DNA of 64,000 bases from Microbulbifer aggregans (lineage in GTDB: Bacteria > Pseudomonadota > Gammaproteobacteria > Pseudomonadales > Cellvibrionaceae): assembly GCF_001750105.1 (NCBI RefSeq), contig NZ_CP014143.1, positions 992,001 through 1,056,000 of the forward strand, written 5' to 3'. The position numbers and the translations under genes were made by a program. The notes under the pieces are model-generated. The model saw only the letters and a program-made list of their open reading frames with translations, ran no database searches and was not told where the DNA came from. This document shows, piece after piece, positions 1 through 9,241 of this stretch. Within the stretch, counting starts at the first letter, position 1, and the number at the start of each line of letters is the position of its first letter.

Positions 1-1
1 C

Positions 2-736
2 GCCCTGGCAATGCTGATCCTGGTGCGGACCCTGCTGCCGGAGACCGTGTCCTGGTTCACCCGCGCCCGCCGGCAGTCGGCTCCCAAGCGTCACCTGCTG
101 CGCAACTACGGCCAGGTGCTGCGCAACCGCCGCGCACTGGGCTTTCTCGGCACCCAGGCCTGCGTGAGTGGTTCGATGTTCATCTACATCACCACAGCGC
201 CGTTTGTGTTTATGGAGTATTTCGATGTGCCCGCCGGACGATTCCCGCTGTTTTTCGGCGCCTGCGTCCTGGGGCTGATCACCATGGTGCAGATCAATAT
301 CCGCCTGCTGAAATACTTCGAGCCGCGGCAGATACTGCTGGCGGGAGTAGGCTTGCAGTTACTGGGTTGCGGGCTGCTATTGACCGGGACCCTGGCCGGT
401 GAGCCCACATTGCTGCGCTGGATGGTGCCACTGTTACTGGTGATGGCCTGTATCGGCCTCACGGCCCCAAATGCGGCAGCCTGTTACCTGGAGTTTTTCC
501 CCAACATCAGCGGCAGCGCCAACGCCCTTTACGGGGCCTCACTGTTTATAACCGGCGGTATTCTGGGTGGGCTGGTCAACGGGCTGCATACCGGCACCCT
601 GGTGCCCATCGCCGCCGCCATGTGTGCCTGTGCGCTAACCGCCCTGACGCTGGTGTTGCTGGTGGCACGGGCCCGTGAGCCGATCACAATCGGTGGGGCC
701 GACAAGCAAGTACCCACCCGGCTTCCCACCCGCTGA
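2..736 (+). CDS. MFS drug-resistance transporter, Bcr/CflA type (3' part)
   Basis: The frame is open to the left edge, so the true start lies outside the window; about 244 C-terminal residues remain. They form roughly six hydrophobic membrane segments separated by short loops, as in the C-terminal half of a 12-helix major facilitator transporter. The segment beginning FLGTQACVSGSMFIYITTAPF, followed by a YFDVP motif, resembles the middle of Bcr/CflA-type multidrug exporters, which are proton-driven inner-membrane antiporters. The stop is at 734-736, and the next gene is convergent 10 bases on. The substrate cannot be told from sequence. Confidence 0.75.
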   Translation, partial: ALAMLILVRTLLPETVSWFTRARRQSAPKRHLLRNYGQVLRNRRALGFLGTQACVSGSMFIYITTAPFVFMEYFDVPAGRFPLFFGACVLGLITMVQINIRLLKYFEPRQILLAGVGLQLLGCGLLLTGTLAGEPTLLRWMVPLLLVMACIGLTAPNAAACYLEFFPNISGSANALYGASLFITGGILGGLVNGLHTGTLVPIAAAMCACALTALTLVLLVARAREPITIGGADKQVPTRLPTR

Positions 737-746
737 GATTACAGGC

Positions 747-1349
747 CTACGACAGTCCCTCGCTGTGCAGGGCCTCCTGGACGCCGGGGCGCGCCTTCAT
801 GCGTTTCTGAAAGGCCTGCAGTCGCGCCAGGTCGCTATAGTCCATACCCAACCGATCCATCCAGTTGGTCACGGTAAACAGATACGCATCGGCAACGGTG
901 AACCGGTCGCCGAGGAGATAATCGCCAGCGAGCTGGCTGTCGACGTATGCAAAGCGCTCGCTCAGCTTCTCCTTCGCCGCCGCCTTTTCTTCCTCGGATC
1001 CATTCCAGAACAGCGGGACAAAGGTTTTGTGCAGTTCCGTGGAGATGTAGTTGAGCCACTCCTGTACCCGGTAGCGGTCCAGGCTGCCAACCTCCGGTAA
1101 CAAGCCCGCATCAGGTTTCTGCTCGGCGAGGAACTGCACGATGGCAGGCCCCTCCGTGAGCCGCTCGCCGCCCTCCAGTTGCAGCACCGGTACATAACCC
1201 TTGGGATTGATTTCCCCGAAATCGCCACCGCTATCCACCAGGCGGTGGTTCTTCAGATCCACCTGAACGAGTTCGACCGGTATGCCCACCTCGCAGGCGA
1301 CGATATGGGGGGAGAGGGAACAAGCACCGGGGGAATAAAAGAGTTTCAT
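747..1349 (-). CDS. gstA: Glutathione S-transferase, beta class (GstA-like)
   Basis: This 200-residue cytosolic enzyme conjugates glutathione to electrophiles. The N-terminal thioredoxin-like domain starts MKLFYSPGACSLSPHI, with the beta-class active-site Cys10, followed by the NPKGYVPVL cis-proline loop and an EGPAIVQFLAE glutathione-binding segment. The helical C-terminal domain contains YISTELHKTF, whose His matches the second conserved residue of E. coli GstA, and the FTVADAYLF N-capping box. Length equals that of the family (about 201). It lies downstream of, and on the same strand as, a glutathionyl-hydroquinone reductase and a DoxX gene, which fits a role in quinone or electrophile detoxification. 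Confidence 0.9.
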   Translation of the reverse strand: MKLFYSPGACSLSPHIVACEVGIPVELVQVDLKNHRLVDSGGDFGEINPKGYVPVLQLEGGERLTEGPAIVQFLAEQKPDAGLLPEVGSLDRYRVQEWLNYISTELHKTFVPLFWNGSEEEKAAAKEKLSERFAYVDSQLAGDYLLGDRFTVADAYLFTVTNWMDRLGMDYSDLARLQAFQKRMKARPGVQEALHSEGLS

Positions 1350-1453
1350 ATCAGGCCTTCTCAGAAATCGGTCACTATTGCGTGAAGGTAAATTGACGCG
1401 CCCAGTACAGTGATGGCGGCGACTTCAGGGATGAGCCGCCGCCAGACTGCACG

Positions 1454-2425
1454 TCAATTCCGATGGTGGGGTGCGGAGTAATCCAGCTCCGGGCCCTTCG
1501 GCACCACGCCAGTGGGATTGATGGTGTCGTGGCTGGCGTAGTAGTGCGTCTTGATATGGTGGAAATCCACCGTCTCCGCCACACCGGGCCACTGGTAGAG
1601 CTCGCGCACATAGCCCCAGAGGTTGGGGTAATCCGCCAGGCGCTGCTTGTTGCACTTGAAATGGCCGTGGTAGACGGGGTCGAACCGCACCAGGGTAGTG
1701 AACAGGCGCCAGTCGGCCTCGGTTATGCGGTCACCACAGAGGTAACGGTTATCCGACAGGCGTCGCTCCAGCTGCTCCAGGGTGGCAAATAGCCGCTCGT
1801 AGGCGTGCTCATAGGCATCCTGCTGCGTCGCGAAACCCGCTCGATAGACACCGTTATTCACATTTTCGTAGACGATATCGTTCGTTGCATCGATATCGCC
1901 ACGCAGATCGTCAGGGTAATAATCCTCGCTGTTGCCCGTGAGGCCATCAAACGCACTGTTGAACATGCGGATGATTTCTGACGATTCATTGCTCACCACG
2001 CAGCCGCGCTGTTTGTCCCACAACAGTGGCACCGTCACCCGACCGGTGTAGTCGGCCTTGTTGCGGGTGTAGACCTGATACAGGTAGTCACTCTGGAACA
2101 GGGCATCGCCGCTACTGCCCTCATCCTTGTTGAAGGTCCAGCCGTGCTCGTGCATGTAAGGACTCACTACCGACACACTGATCAGCTCGTCAAGGCCTTT
2201 CAGTTTGCGGAATATCAGCGTGCGGTGGGCCCAGGGACAGGCGAGGGATACATAAAGGTGGTAGCGATCCGCCTCCGCAGCGAAGCCACCCTCGCCGGAG
2301 GGGCCGGGGCTGCCATCGGCGGTGATCCAGTTACGCAGCTGCGCATCCTCGCGGACGAACTCGCCGCCACTTTTTTCCGTGTCGTACCAGCGGTCCTGCC
2401 ACTTGCCTTTCACCAACAGGCCCAT
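1454..2425 (-). CDS. yqjG: Glutathionyl-hydroquinone reductase (YqjG family)
   Basis: The product is 323 residues, close to the 328 of E. coli YqjG. It is a xi-class glutathione transferase that removes glutathione from glutathionyl-hydroquinones. The catalytic motif CPWAHR is present with Cys63, the same position as in E. coli, preceded by RYHLYVSLA. The C-terminal domain has LSDNRYLCGDRITEADWRLFTTLVRFD, typical of the family. The start has a strong GAGGAGG ribosome site eight bases upstream. The gene follows the DoxX gene by 68 bases and probably shares its transcript. In E. coli the homologous pair yqjF-yqjG is induced by aromatic and quinone compounds through the LysR regulator YhaJ. Confidence 0.93.
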   Translation of the reverse strand: MGLLVKGKWQDRWYDTEKSGGEFVREDAQLRNWITADGSPGPSGEGGFAAEADRYHLYVSLACPWAHRTLIFRKLKGLDELISVSVVSPYMHEHGWTFNKDEGSSGDALFQSDYLYQVYTRNKADYTGRVTVPLLWDKQRGCVVSNESSEIIRMFNSAFDGLTGNSEDYYPDDLRGDIDATNDIVYENVNNGVYRAGFATQQDAYEHAYERLFATLEQLERRLSDNRYLCGDRITEADWRLFTTLVRFDPVYHGHFKCNKQRLADYPNLWGYVRELYQWPGVAETVDFHHIKTHYYASHDTINPTGVVPKGPELDYSAPHHRN

Positions 2426-2493
2426 AACCCCTCCTCAATGGTTCAATAATTGTTCAACGTGTCGTTGCCGTGGCGCTTTCGCCGTCTCGGCAG

Positions 2494-2892
2494 TTATTTA
2501 TTGCGTCGCAGCCAGTGATCGACGCTCAAATTTCCACCACCGGCGCAGGCCAGAATGAAGAAACCGCCGGCAATGGTGATGTTTTTCATGAAGCTGATCA
2601 TCTGAGCCTGGTCCCCCGGGACATAGTGGAACAGCCAGGCGCTGGCGAGACAGAAGATCGCAAGGCCGAGCGCAGCCCAGCGGGTAAGGAAACCGAAGAG
2701 AATTGCCAGGCCACCGCCCAGCTCCGCAATGATGACCAGAGGTAGAAGGGCGCCGGGCACACCAGCTGACTCCATATAGGCTTGGGTGCCGGCATAACCG
2801 GCGATCTTGCTCCAGCCTGCACTGATGAATATCAGGGACATCAGCACGCGGCCGAGTAGTTTTCCGAAATCGCAGAGAGCTCCGCTGTTCAT
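2494..2892 (-). CDS. DoxX family membrane protein (YqjF-like)
   Basis: A 132-residue inner-membrane protein with four hydrophobic segments. The DoxX signature is visible near the N-terminus (LGRVLMSLIFISAGWSKI), followed by AELGGGLAILFGFLTRWAA and a last helix FMKNITIAGGFFILACAGGG. Members are poorly defined biochemically; some associate with thiol or quinone-linked redox systems. E. coli YqjF, the reporter gene of dinitrotoluene biosensors, belongs here. It sits between a YhaJ-like LysR gene and yqjG on the same strand, repeating the E. coli association. The function as a quinone-stress membrane protein is inference. Confidence 0.85.
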   Translation of the reverse strand: MNSGALCDFGKLLGRVLMSLIFISAGWSKIAGYAGTQAYMESAGVPGALLPLVIIAELGGGLAILFGFLTRWAALGLAIFCLASAWLFHYVPGDQAQMISFMKNITIAGGFFILACAGGGNLSVDHWLRRNK

Positions 2893-3000
2893 GGGCTATT
2901 CCTCACTGTGGATGCCAATCGAAAGTTGTCCACAGTGTAGTTCCAAGAACTGCGGTGAAAACCGCAAATTTTCGTGCCTTACATTCGATTTATTGAAACA

Positions 3001-3888
3001 TCATTCCGGCATATACAGCCCGGAGCGCAGCACATCGATCAGGAAATGGGCGGCGGGACCCGTCTTGTCACTGTCCGAGTAGACCAGGTAGACGGTGACA
3101 TTGCGCTCCCATGCCTCCTCCGTCGGCAGCGGCAGCAAGCGGTCGGCAGACAGGGATTCACGGATGCGGGTCTCCGGCAGCCAGGCAAACCCCAGGCCAC
3201 GCTCGATCAGCTCGATGGAAGTCTGCACATTGGTGACGGTAATGCGCTGGTCGGAACCGAGCCAGCCAGAGTCCTGCCGGTTGCGGCTGGCGGAATCCCG
3301 CAACACGATCTGGCGGCTGGCCTTCAGATCCTTGCGCGCCACCGGCCGTCCCAGCCGGTGCAGCGGGTGATCCGGATGAGCGACCGGCAGGAAACGCACC
3401 ACAGAAACCGGTTCGCCGACAAAGCCCTGCGGCACCCGCGCGGAGAGAATGAAATCCGCGTCCTGCTGCAGCAGCAACTCCTCCGCTCCGGACAGCACCG
3501 TCTCGCGCACCTCGAGCCGCGTCAGTGGAAACTCCTCGGCAAAGCGCTCGATGGCATTGAACAGGCAGTCGTAGTCGAAAATCACATCCACCGCGATGGT
3601 CAGAGCCGCCTCGCGACCGACCGCCAGGCTCGAGGCCACCGCTTCCAGCGCCTCGGCCTCGTTGAGCAGCCCCCCGGCCCGCGACAGCAGAATGCGGCCC
3701 GCATCCGTGAGTTCCGCCTTGCGCCCGCGCACTTCCAACAGGGGCACACCGAGGCTCTCCTGCAGTTTGTGCACAGCGTGGTTAATGGATGACTGGCTCT
3801 TGTGTACCGCCTGCGCGGCCTGGGAAAAGCCGCCGTGTTCGACGACGGACTGGAACATGCGCCATTGCTCGAGGGTGACCTTGGGCAT
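3001..3888 (-). CDS. LysR family transcriptional regulator (YhaJ-like)
   Basis: A 295-residue LysR-type regulator. The N-terminal winged helix-turn-helix covers about residues 1-65 (TLEQWRMFQSVVEHGGFSQA, then a VHKSQSSINHAVHKLQ recognition helix). The rest is a two-lobed periplasmic-binding-like effector domain starting near ALTIAVDVIFDYD. It is transcribed away from the pirin gene, with about 150 bases between the two starts, and toward doxX and yqjG. E. coli has the same four families (yhaJ, yhaK, yqjF, yqjG) as neighbours, and YhaJ activates yqjF in response to aromatic degradation products. The assignment as the regulator of this cluster is an inference from context. Confidence 0.85.
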   Translation of the reverse strand: MPKVTLEQWRMFQSVVEHGGFSQAAQAVHKSQSSINHAVHKLQESLGVPLLEVRGRKAELTDAGRILLSRAGGLLNEAEALEAVASSLAVGREAALTIAVDVIFDYDCLFNAIERFAEEFPLTRLEVRETVLSGAEELLLQQDADFILSARVPQGFVGEPVSVVRFLPVAHPDHPLHRLGRPVARKDLKASRQIVLRDSASRNRQDSGWLGSDQRITVTNVQTSIELIERGLGFAWLPETRIRESLSADRLLPLPTEEAWERNVTVYLVYSDSDKTGPAAHFLIDVLRSGLYMPE

Positions 3889-4039
3889 TTGAGCTCCCTG
3901 CTCTGTGGTTGCCCGGAGGCAGTGATCCCCCCGGGCCTATTTATTCTCCGATGCAGTCGAACATATAGGGCGATTTTTTGCCATTTTCAATCGAATCCAT
4001 CGTTTTATACTCAGAAAAATTCCATCGGGGAGGTGCGAC

Positions 4040-4909
4040 ATGAACAAACTCACGCTGCAACCGGGCGCTCGCCCACTGGTGCGGACTGTAGCCAGCCAGG
4101 CATCCGCTGACGGCGCCGGGGTAAAGATCCAGCGCGTGGCTGGTTTCCAGAGTCCGGATTTCAGCCCGTTCCTTATGCTGGATGAAATCCGCTCGGATAA
4201 TGCTGATGACTATATCGCCGGCTTTCCACCGCATCCGCACCGGGGGATCGAGACGTTGACCTATATGCTGAACGGCGAGTTTGAGCATCAGGACCATCTC
4301 GGTAATCGCGGCGCCGTTTCCACCGGCGGCGCCCAGTGGATGCGCGCTGGCCGCGGCATTATCCACTCGGAGATGCCGGCACAGGGAGAGGGCGGCATGC
4401 ACGGCTTCCAGCTATGGATCAACATGGCCGCCGCCAACAAGATGGACGCACCCACATGGCGCGATATCCAGGGTGGCGATATTCCTGAAGTGCCGCTGGA
4501 CAGCAGGGGTTCTGTGGCGCGGCTGATCGCTGGCCACTGGCAGATTCAAGGTGAGGCAAAAACTGCGCCGCTGACGGAAACCGCAGCCGAGGCCGCAGTG
4601 GCCGACCTGCGCCTGCAGCCGGATACGGAATTCACGCTGCCAATGCCGGCCGAGCACGCGGTGCTGGTGTTCATCTACCGCGGCGGACTCATGTCCGAGC
4701 GCGGGCCCATCGGGCGCGGCAATATGCTGTTGTACGGTCGCGGGGAGTCGCTACAATTGCGCGCCGACGGCGAGGGCGCCGGACTCTTGTGCCTCCACGG
4801 ACGACCCCTCAACGAACCGGTCGTGCATTACGGGCCTTTCGTAATGAACAGCCGTGAGGAGATCGAGCAGACACTGCGCGACTACAATAACGGCACCCTC
4901 GCCACCTGA
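4040..4909 (+). CDS. Pirin family protein
   Basis: A 289-residue bicupin protein. The metal-site residues of pirins are visible in the N-terminal cupin: His65 and His67 in FPPHPHRGIET, His109 and Glu111 in IIHSEMP. The LTYMLNGEFEHQDHLGN strand and the MHGFQLWINM segment are also typical. Some bacterial pirins act as quercetin dioxygenases or redox sensors; the substrate here is unknown. A GGGGAGG-type ribosome site lies upstream of the ATG at 4040. The gene is divergent from the LysR gene, as yhaK is beside yhaJ in E. coli, so it is probably under that regulator. Confidence 0.9.
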   Translation: MNKLTLQPGARPLVRTVASQASADGAGVKIQRVAGFQSPDFSPFLMLDEIRSDNADDYIAGFPPHPHRGIETLTYMLNGEFEHQDHLGNRGAVSTGGAQWMRAGRGIIHSEMPAQGEGGMHGFQLWINMAAANKMDAPTWRDIQGGDIPEVPLDSRGSVARLIAGHWQIQGEAKTAPLTETAAEAAVADLRLQPDTEFTLPMPAEHAVLVFIYRGGLMSERGPIGRGNMLLYGRGESLQLRADGEGAGLLCLHGRPLNEPVVHYGPFVMNSREEIEQTLRDYNNGTLAT

Positions 4910-5020
4910 CTGGCCGCAACTTTCCTGCGGCAAATCCCCCGGCGCTTGATAGCGCCGGCAACCTGCCGCGACCGCGCCCGGTGGCCGCAGTATTTATCCT
5001 GCAATGGAGTCGTGCGCGAC

Positions 5021-6316
5021 ATGGAAGCCTATTACACCTTTTGTTTTCTCGCGGCGATTTCGGTCTTCCTGGGCTTCCTCAACCAGTATGTGCTGCGCGC
5101 GCAAACCACGATCGCCATCACTGCCGGTGCACTGGCGCTGTCGCTGCTGGTCATCGGCCTGGGCAAGCTCGGTATCCTGGAGCTGCGCGACTGGGCTGAT
5201 CAGCTATTGCCGCTGCTCAATCTCGAAGACCTGTTACTCAAAGGTATGCTCGGCTTTCTGCTATTTGCCGGCAGCCTCCATATCGACCTGCTGATGCTGC
5301 GCAACCAGCGGCTGGAAATCGGTCTGCTGGCGGTAGTTGGGACGCTGATTTCCACCTTCGTGGTGGGCGCTCTTTTGTACTGGCTCCTGAATTTCCTGGG
5401 CCTGCCGGTGGCCTTCGTTTACTGCCTGTTATTTGGCGCGCTGATTTCCCCCACCGACCCCATTGCCGTACTGGCGATTCTCAAAAGCCTCAAAGCACCC
5501 GAGCAGGTGGCTATTCAGGTCGAAGGCGAGTCGCTGTTCAATGACGGTTTCGGGCTGGTGGTTTTTACCGTTATCTATGCGCTGTGCTTTGAGGGTGCCG
5601 ATCCCTCGGTGCCGGCGGTCACGGAGTTATTTGCCATTGAGGCCATCGGTGGCGTGGTGCTGGGCCTACTGATCGGCGCACTGTTTCACTTTCTCATCTG
5701 CGCCACCGACGATCACAGCCTGGAACTGCTGCTGACCCTGGTGATCCCCACCGCCGGTTTCGCTCTGGCCAATATTCTCGGCGTTTCCGGGGCGCTGGCA
5801 ATGGTGGTGAGCGGCATCATTATCGGCAACTTTACCCGCGAACAGGGTTTCTCCCGGGTGAGCCAACACGAACTGGATCATTTCTGGAGCATCACCGAAG
5901 ACTTTCTCAACGGGCTGCTTTTCATGCTGGTGGGGCTGTTCCTGATCACCATTGATTTTGGCTCAATCGATTACATCCTGATGGCCGCGGCCATCGTGAT
6001 TGTGCTGCTGGGGCGGGTGACGGCGGTGAACATACCGTTCTTCTTCCTCAAGCGCCGGCGCCGCTACCACCCCTACAGCGAACGCATCCTGATCTGGGGC
6101 GGACTTCGTGGAGGCCTGGCACTGGCTCTGGCTATGTCCATTCCCGCCGGCCATATCGCGATCGGCGACCAGGACCTGCGTCACCTGTGGGTGGTGATGA
6201 CTTACGGCGTGGTAGTCTTTTCCATTGTCGTGCAGGGGTCGACCATTGGCCCGCTGATCAGACGCAGCCGCGCCGTGGCGGAGCCAGAGACCACCTCTGC
6301 AGAACCGGTGGGCTAA
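5021..6316 (+). CDS. Sodium/proton antiporter, CPA1 (NhaP-type) family
   Basis: A 431-residue inner-membrane antiporter with about 12 hydrophobic segments. Two family hallmarks are present: ISPTDPIAVLAIL in the helix carrying the cation-binding aspartate, and GESLFNDGFGLVVF in the next helix. The segment ILIWGGLRGGLALALA near the C-terminus is also typical. The ATG at 5021 is preferred over a TTG further upstream because the protein then starts directly at the first membrane helix. Unlike eukaryotic NHE proteins there is no long cytosolic tail. A second antiporter of the CPA2 type follows after 39 bases on the same strand, so the two are probably co-transcribed and serve pH or cation homeostasis. 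Confidence 0.9.
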   Translation: MEAYYTFCFLAAISVFLGFLNQYVLRAQTTIAITAGALALSLLVIGLGKLGILELRDWADQLLPLLNLEDLLLKGMLGFLLFAGSLHIDLLMLRNQRLEIGLLAVVGTLISTFVVGALLYWLLNFLGLPVAFVYCLLFGALISPTDPIAVLAILKSLKAPEQVAIQVEGESLFNDGFGLVVFTVIYALCFEGADPSVPAVTELFAIEAIGGVVLGLLIGALFHFLICATDDHSLELLLTLVIPTAGFALANILGVSGALAMVVSGIIIGNFTREQGFSRVSQHELDHFWSITEDFLNGLLFMLVGLFLITIDFGSIDYILMAAAIVIVLLGRVTAVNIPFFFLKRRRRYHPYSERILIWGGLRGGLALALAMSIPAGHIAIGDQDLRHLWVVMTYGVVVFSIVVQGSTIGPLIRRSRAVAEPETTSAEPVG

Positions 6317-6355
6317 GGCCCGAACAGATACCGATTACAACCCGAATATAGTCGT

Positions 6356-8215
6356 ATGGAACACAGCAGCTTTATCTTCCAGGCCGTCATCTACCTGGCC
6401 GCCGCCGTTATTGCCGTACCCCTGGCCACCCGGCTGGGCCTCGGCTCCGTGCTGGGTTACCTGATCGCCGGGGTCGCCATCGGTCCGCACGCGCTCGGCC
6501 TTGTCGGCGATGCCTCCGAAGAAATGCACGTGGCGGAATTCGGAGTGGCGCTGATGCTGTTCCTGATCGGCCTTGAGCTGCAGCCGCGCAAGTTGTGGCG
6601 TATGCGCGGTGCCATTTTTGGCACCGGCAGTGCGCAACTGCTGCTAACGGCAGCCGCAATTGCCGCCGTGGCACTGCTGATCTATGAAAAGAGCTGGCGT
6701 CCGGCCGTGGCCATCGGACTGATCCTGGCGCTGTCTTCCACCGCCATCGTCCTGCAGTCGCTGACCGAAAAGGGCTTACTGCGCACCGAGGGCGGTCGTG
6801 GCGCATTTTCCGTGCTGCTGTTTCAGGATATCGCCGTCATCCCCATCCTGGCACTGTTGCCACTGCTGGCCGGCAATCTGCCGGAAGTGGACGCCGGCGG
6901 CCTGAGTGGCTGGCGCTATGCGCTGGCAGTGATCGGCACCATGATCGCGTTCGTGCTGGCGGGACGCTATCTGCTCGGCCCGCTGTTGCGCCTGGTGGCC
7001 GGCAGCCAGCTGCGCGAGATGTTCACGGTGACTTCACTCCTGATCGTGGTCGGTGCGGCGGCAGTGATGATCTGGCTGGATTTATCGCCAGCCCTCGGCA
7101 CATTTATGGCAGGCGTGATCCTGGCCGAAAGTGAATTTCGCCACGAGCTCGAGGCGGATATCCAGCCCTTCAAGGGCCTGCTACTGGGGCTCTTTTTCAT
7201 CGCCGTAGGCGCCAGCGTCAACTTCAACCTGATCGCCCAGTACCCGCTGCTGTTGTTGGCCCTGGTAGTACTGCTGGTGGTGGTGAAATTCGCGGTGCTG
7301 TTCACACTGGCCAGGATCACCGGTATGTCGAAGGGGGAAGACTGGCTGTTTGCCTTGTCTCTGGCCCAGGCGGGTGAGTTTGGCTTCGTGCTGGTGTCCT
7401 TCGCCGCCCAGCGGCAAGTGCTGGAAGCGACCACCGCCAACTTGCTGGTGGTGGTAATTGCGCTGTCCATGGCGCTGACACCGATCCTGCTGCTGATTTA
7501 CGAGCAGTTTGTGCAACCCCGTTATCTGCGCGGCACCAGCGTTGACCGCGAGAAAGAGGAAGCGCACCCGGAGGATCACGGTTCGCCGGTAATCATTATC
7601 GGCTACGGCCGCTTCGGGCAGATCGCCGGGCGCCTGCTGAATGCCTGTGGTTTCGAGACGACGCTGCTGGAGCGCAATGCGGAACAACTGGACCTGGTCC
7701 GGCGCTATGGCATCAAGGCTTACTATGGCGATGCCTCACGAGAGGAGCTGCTGCAGGCGGCGGGAGCCAAAAACGCGAGACTGGTGATCCTTACCCTGAG
7801 TGACCAGGCCGCTTCGCTGGAGATCGTCGCGCAGATCCGCAAGCATTTCCCGCACCTGATCATTCTCGCTCGGGCCCGCAACCGCATGCATCAGTACGCG
7901 TTGATGGAGGCGGGGGTGAAATACATCTTCCGCGAGACGGTGGACTCCGCCCTCTCCATCGGCGAGAAGGCGTTGCAGTTACTGGGCCTGTCCCCGCTGC
8001 AGGCCCGCCGCGCCACAAGGAAGTTCAAGCAGCACGACCAGCGCATGCTGGAATCCCTGTTCCCTTACTGGCGGGATGAGTCCCAGCATATCGCCCAGAC
8101 CAAGATTTACCGCGAACAGCTGCTGCAGGCCCTGAAGGAGGATCGCCGGGACAAGGACCTGCACCTGGACCACCACTGGGATCAGGAGGAGGCCAAGAGC
8201 AAGCCGGGTCTGTGA
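6356..8215 (+). CDS. CPA2 cation/proton antiporter with TrkA-N domain (KefB/KefC-like)
   Basis: A 619-residue protein. Residues 1 to about 385 form the multi-helix CPA2 transport domain (ALSSTAIVLQSL, GTFMAGVILAESEFRHELEADI and LAQAGEFGFVLVSFAAQ are family blocks). Residues from about 400 form a cytosolic Rossmann RCK/TrkA-N domain starting VIIIGYGRFGQIAGRLL, with the acidic end of beta-2 at LLERN. This layout is that of glutathione-gated potassium efflux systems KefB and KefC and related antiporters. Whether it is gated by glutathione adducts is not shown by the sequence. It is 39 bases downstream of a CPA1 antiporter gene; no KefG/KefF-type ancillary subunit lies next to it. Confidence 0.9.
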   Translation: MEHSSFIFQAVIYLAAAVIAVPLATRLGLGSVLGYLIAGVAIGPHALGLVGDASEEMHVAEFGVALMLFLIGLELQPRKLWRMRGAIFGTGSAQLLLTAAAIAAVALLIYEKSWRPAVAIGLILALSSTAIVLQSLTEKGLLRTEGGRGAFSVLLFQDIAVIPILALLPLLAGNLPEVDAGGLSGWRYALAVIGTMIAFVLAGRYLLGPLLRLVAGSQLREMFTVTSLLIVVGAAAVMIWLDLSPALGTFMAGVILAESEFRHELEADIQPFKGLLLGLFFIAVGASVNFNLIAQYPLLLLALVVLLVVVKFAVLFTLARITGMSKGEDWLFALSLAQAGEFGFVLVSFAAQRQVLEATTANLLVVVIALSMALTPILLLIYEQFVQPRYLRGTSVDREKEEAHPEDHGSPVIIIGYGRFGQIAGRLLNACGFETTLLERNAEQLDLVRRYGIKAYYGDASREELLQAAGAKNARLVILTLSDQAASLEIVAQIRKHFPHLIILARARNRMHQYALMEAGVKYIFRETVDSALSIGEKALQLLGLSPLQARRATRKFKQHDQRMLESLFPYWRDESQHIAQTKIYREQLLQALKEDRRDKDLHLDHHWDQEEAKSKPGL

Positions 8216-8233
8216 ATGGAAGCGTTCCGACGC

Positions 8234-9064
8234 TCAGTCGAACATATCCGGCTGTTCGGCGCAGATGGTGTCGTATAGCGGCTGAAAACTGAACATACCC
8301 GCCAGCTCGGTACCCACCACCGCGCGGGTACGGATCGCCACCTCCGGCTCGATCAGTTTTGGCGTGCCGGCGGCCTCGGCCAGTAGCTGTGCCTGGCAGC
8401 TGCGCTCCATGGTGATATACCACCAGGCGGCCTCGTCCACGCTCTTGCCCACGGTCAGCAGGCCGTGGTTCTGCAGGATCAGTGCTTTCTTCTGCCCCAG
8501 CGCCTGCACCAGTGCCTCACCTTCGCCCATTTCCAGCACCACGCCAGAAAAGGTCTCCAGCAATGCATGATCGTCGTAGAAAGCACAGGCATCCTGAGTG
8601 ATAGGGTCGAGCAACCTGCCAAGGGAGGACCAGGCCTTGCCGTAGAGTGAGTGGGCATGAGCAGCAGCCACCACGTCCGGACGCATTCTGTGGATATGGG
8701 AGTGGATGGTGAAGGCCGCACCGTTCAGGAAACCATCCCCCTCGACCACCTCACCGGCGTGATTCACCAGCAACAGCTGCGACTGACGTAACTGCTTGAA
8801 GGAGACGCCCATGGGGTTCACCCAAAAATGATCTTCCTCCACTGGGTCGCGCACAGTGATATGCCCGGCCACCCCCTCATCGAAGCCGAATTTGCCGAAC
8901 AGGCGGAAGGCAGCGGTAAGTTTCCGTTTGCGCTCTTCGCGCACTTCCTCCGGGGGCAGGGAGGGCTCCCCCAAAAGCATGTTCACATCGCCGTTCATCA
9001 CCGGCGCATTGGGTTCGGAAGAAACCGCTGGCTTTTGATCGGTTTTCACGTCTGCAGTGGTCAT
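8234..9064 (-). CDS. Class II aldolase/adducin family protein
   Basis: A 276-residue cytosolic protein of the L-fuculose-phosphate aldolase/adducin fold. The zinc ligands of the family are visible as AAHAHSLYGKA and LQNHGLLTVG; DEAAWWYITMERSCQAQLL forms the following helix. About 35 N-terminal residues are extra and low in complexity. The ATG at 9064 is chosen over one six codons upstream because AGAGG lies seven bases before it. Characterised members act on sugar phosphates or dehydrate methylthioribulose phosphate, but many, including this longer form, have no assigned substrate. It is convergent with the antiporter genes, with 18 bases between stops. Confidence 0.82.
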   Translation of the reverse strand: MTTADVKTDQKPAVSSEPNAPVMNGDVNMLLGEPSLPPEEVREERKRKLTAAFRLFGKFGFDEGVAGHITVRDPVEEDHFWVNPMGVSFKQLRQSQLLLVNHAGEVVEGDGFLNGAAFTIHSHIHRMRPDVVAAAHAHSLYGKAWSSLGRLLDPITQDACAFYDDHALLETFSGVVLEMGEGEALVQALGQKKALILQNHGLLTVGKSVDEAAWWYITMERSCQAQLLAEAAGTPKLIEPEVAIRTRAVVGTELAGMFSFQPLYDTICAEQPDMFD

Positions 9065-9208
9065 ACCCCGGCCTCTTTTCATAATTTGCCGAGCGCTGGT
9101 TATAGCACGGCGATTTCAGCGACGGCGAGGGGGAGTTTCTTGGTTGGCGCAAAATGAATCGCGAGCGGCAGCGAGAGGGCTTGGATCCACAGGGAAGGGA
9201 GAGGGATT

Positions 9209-9233
9209 GCCCGGCAGTGTTTCACTGCCGGGC
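9209..9233. repeat. Perfect hairpin downstream of glmS
   Basis: An 11-base perfect inverted repeat (GCCCGGCAGTG / CACTGCCGGGC) with a three-base loop ends eight bases after the glmS stop. It would form a stable RNA hairpin at the 3' end of glmS mRNA. No clear U-tract follows on the minus strand, so it is either a weak terminator or an mRNA-stabilising structure. Confidence 0.6.
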
Positions 9234-9241
9234 GGTGCCGG

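Noticed and set aside
9072..9241. Ribozyme or riboswitch near glmS
   Set aside because: The glmS ribozyme would lie upstream of glmS (beyond 11071), and neither side shows its conserved core; only a simple hairpin is found.
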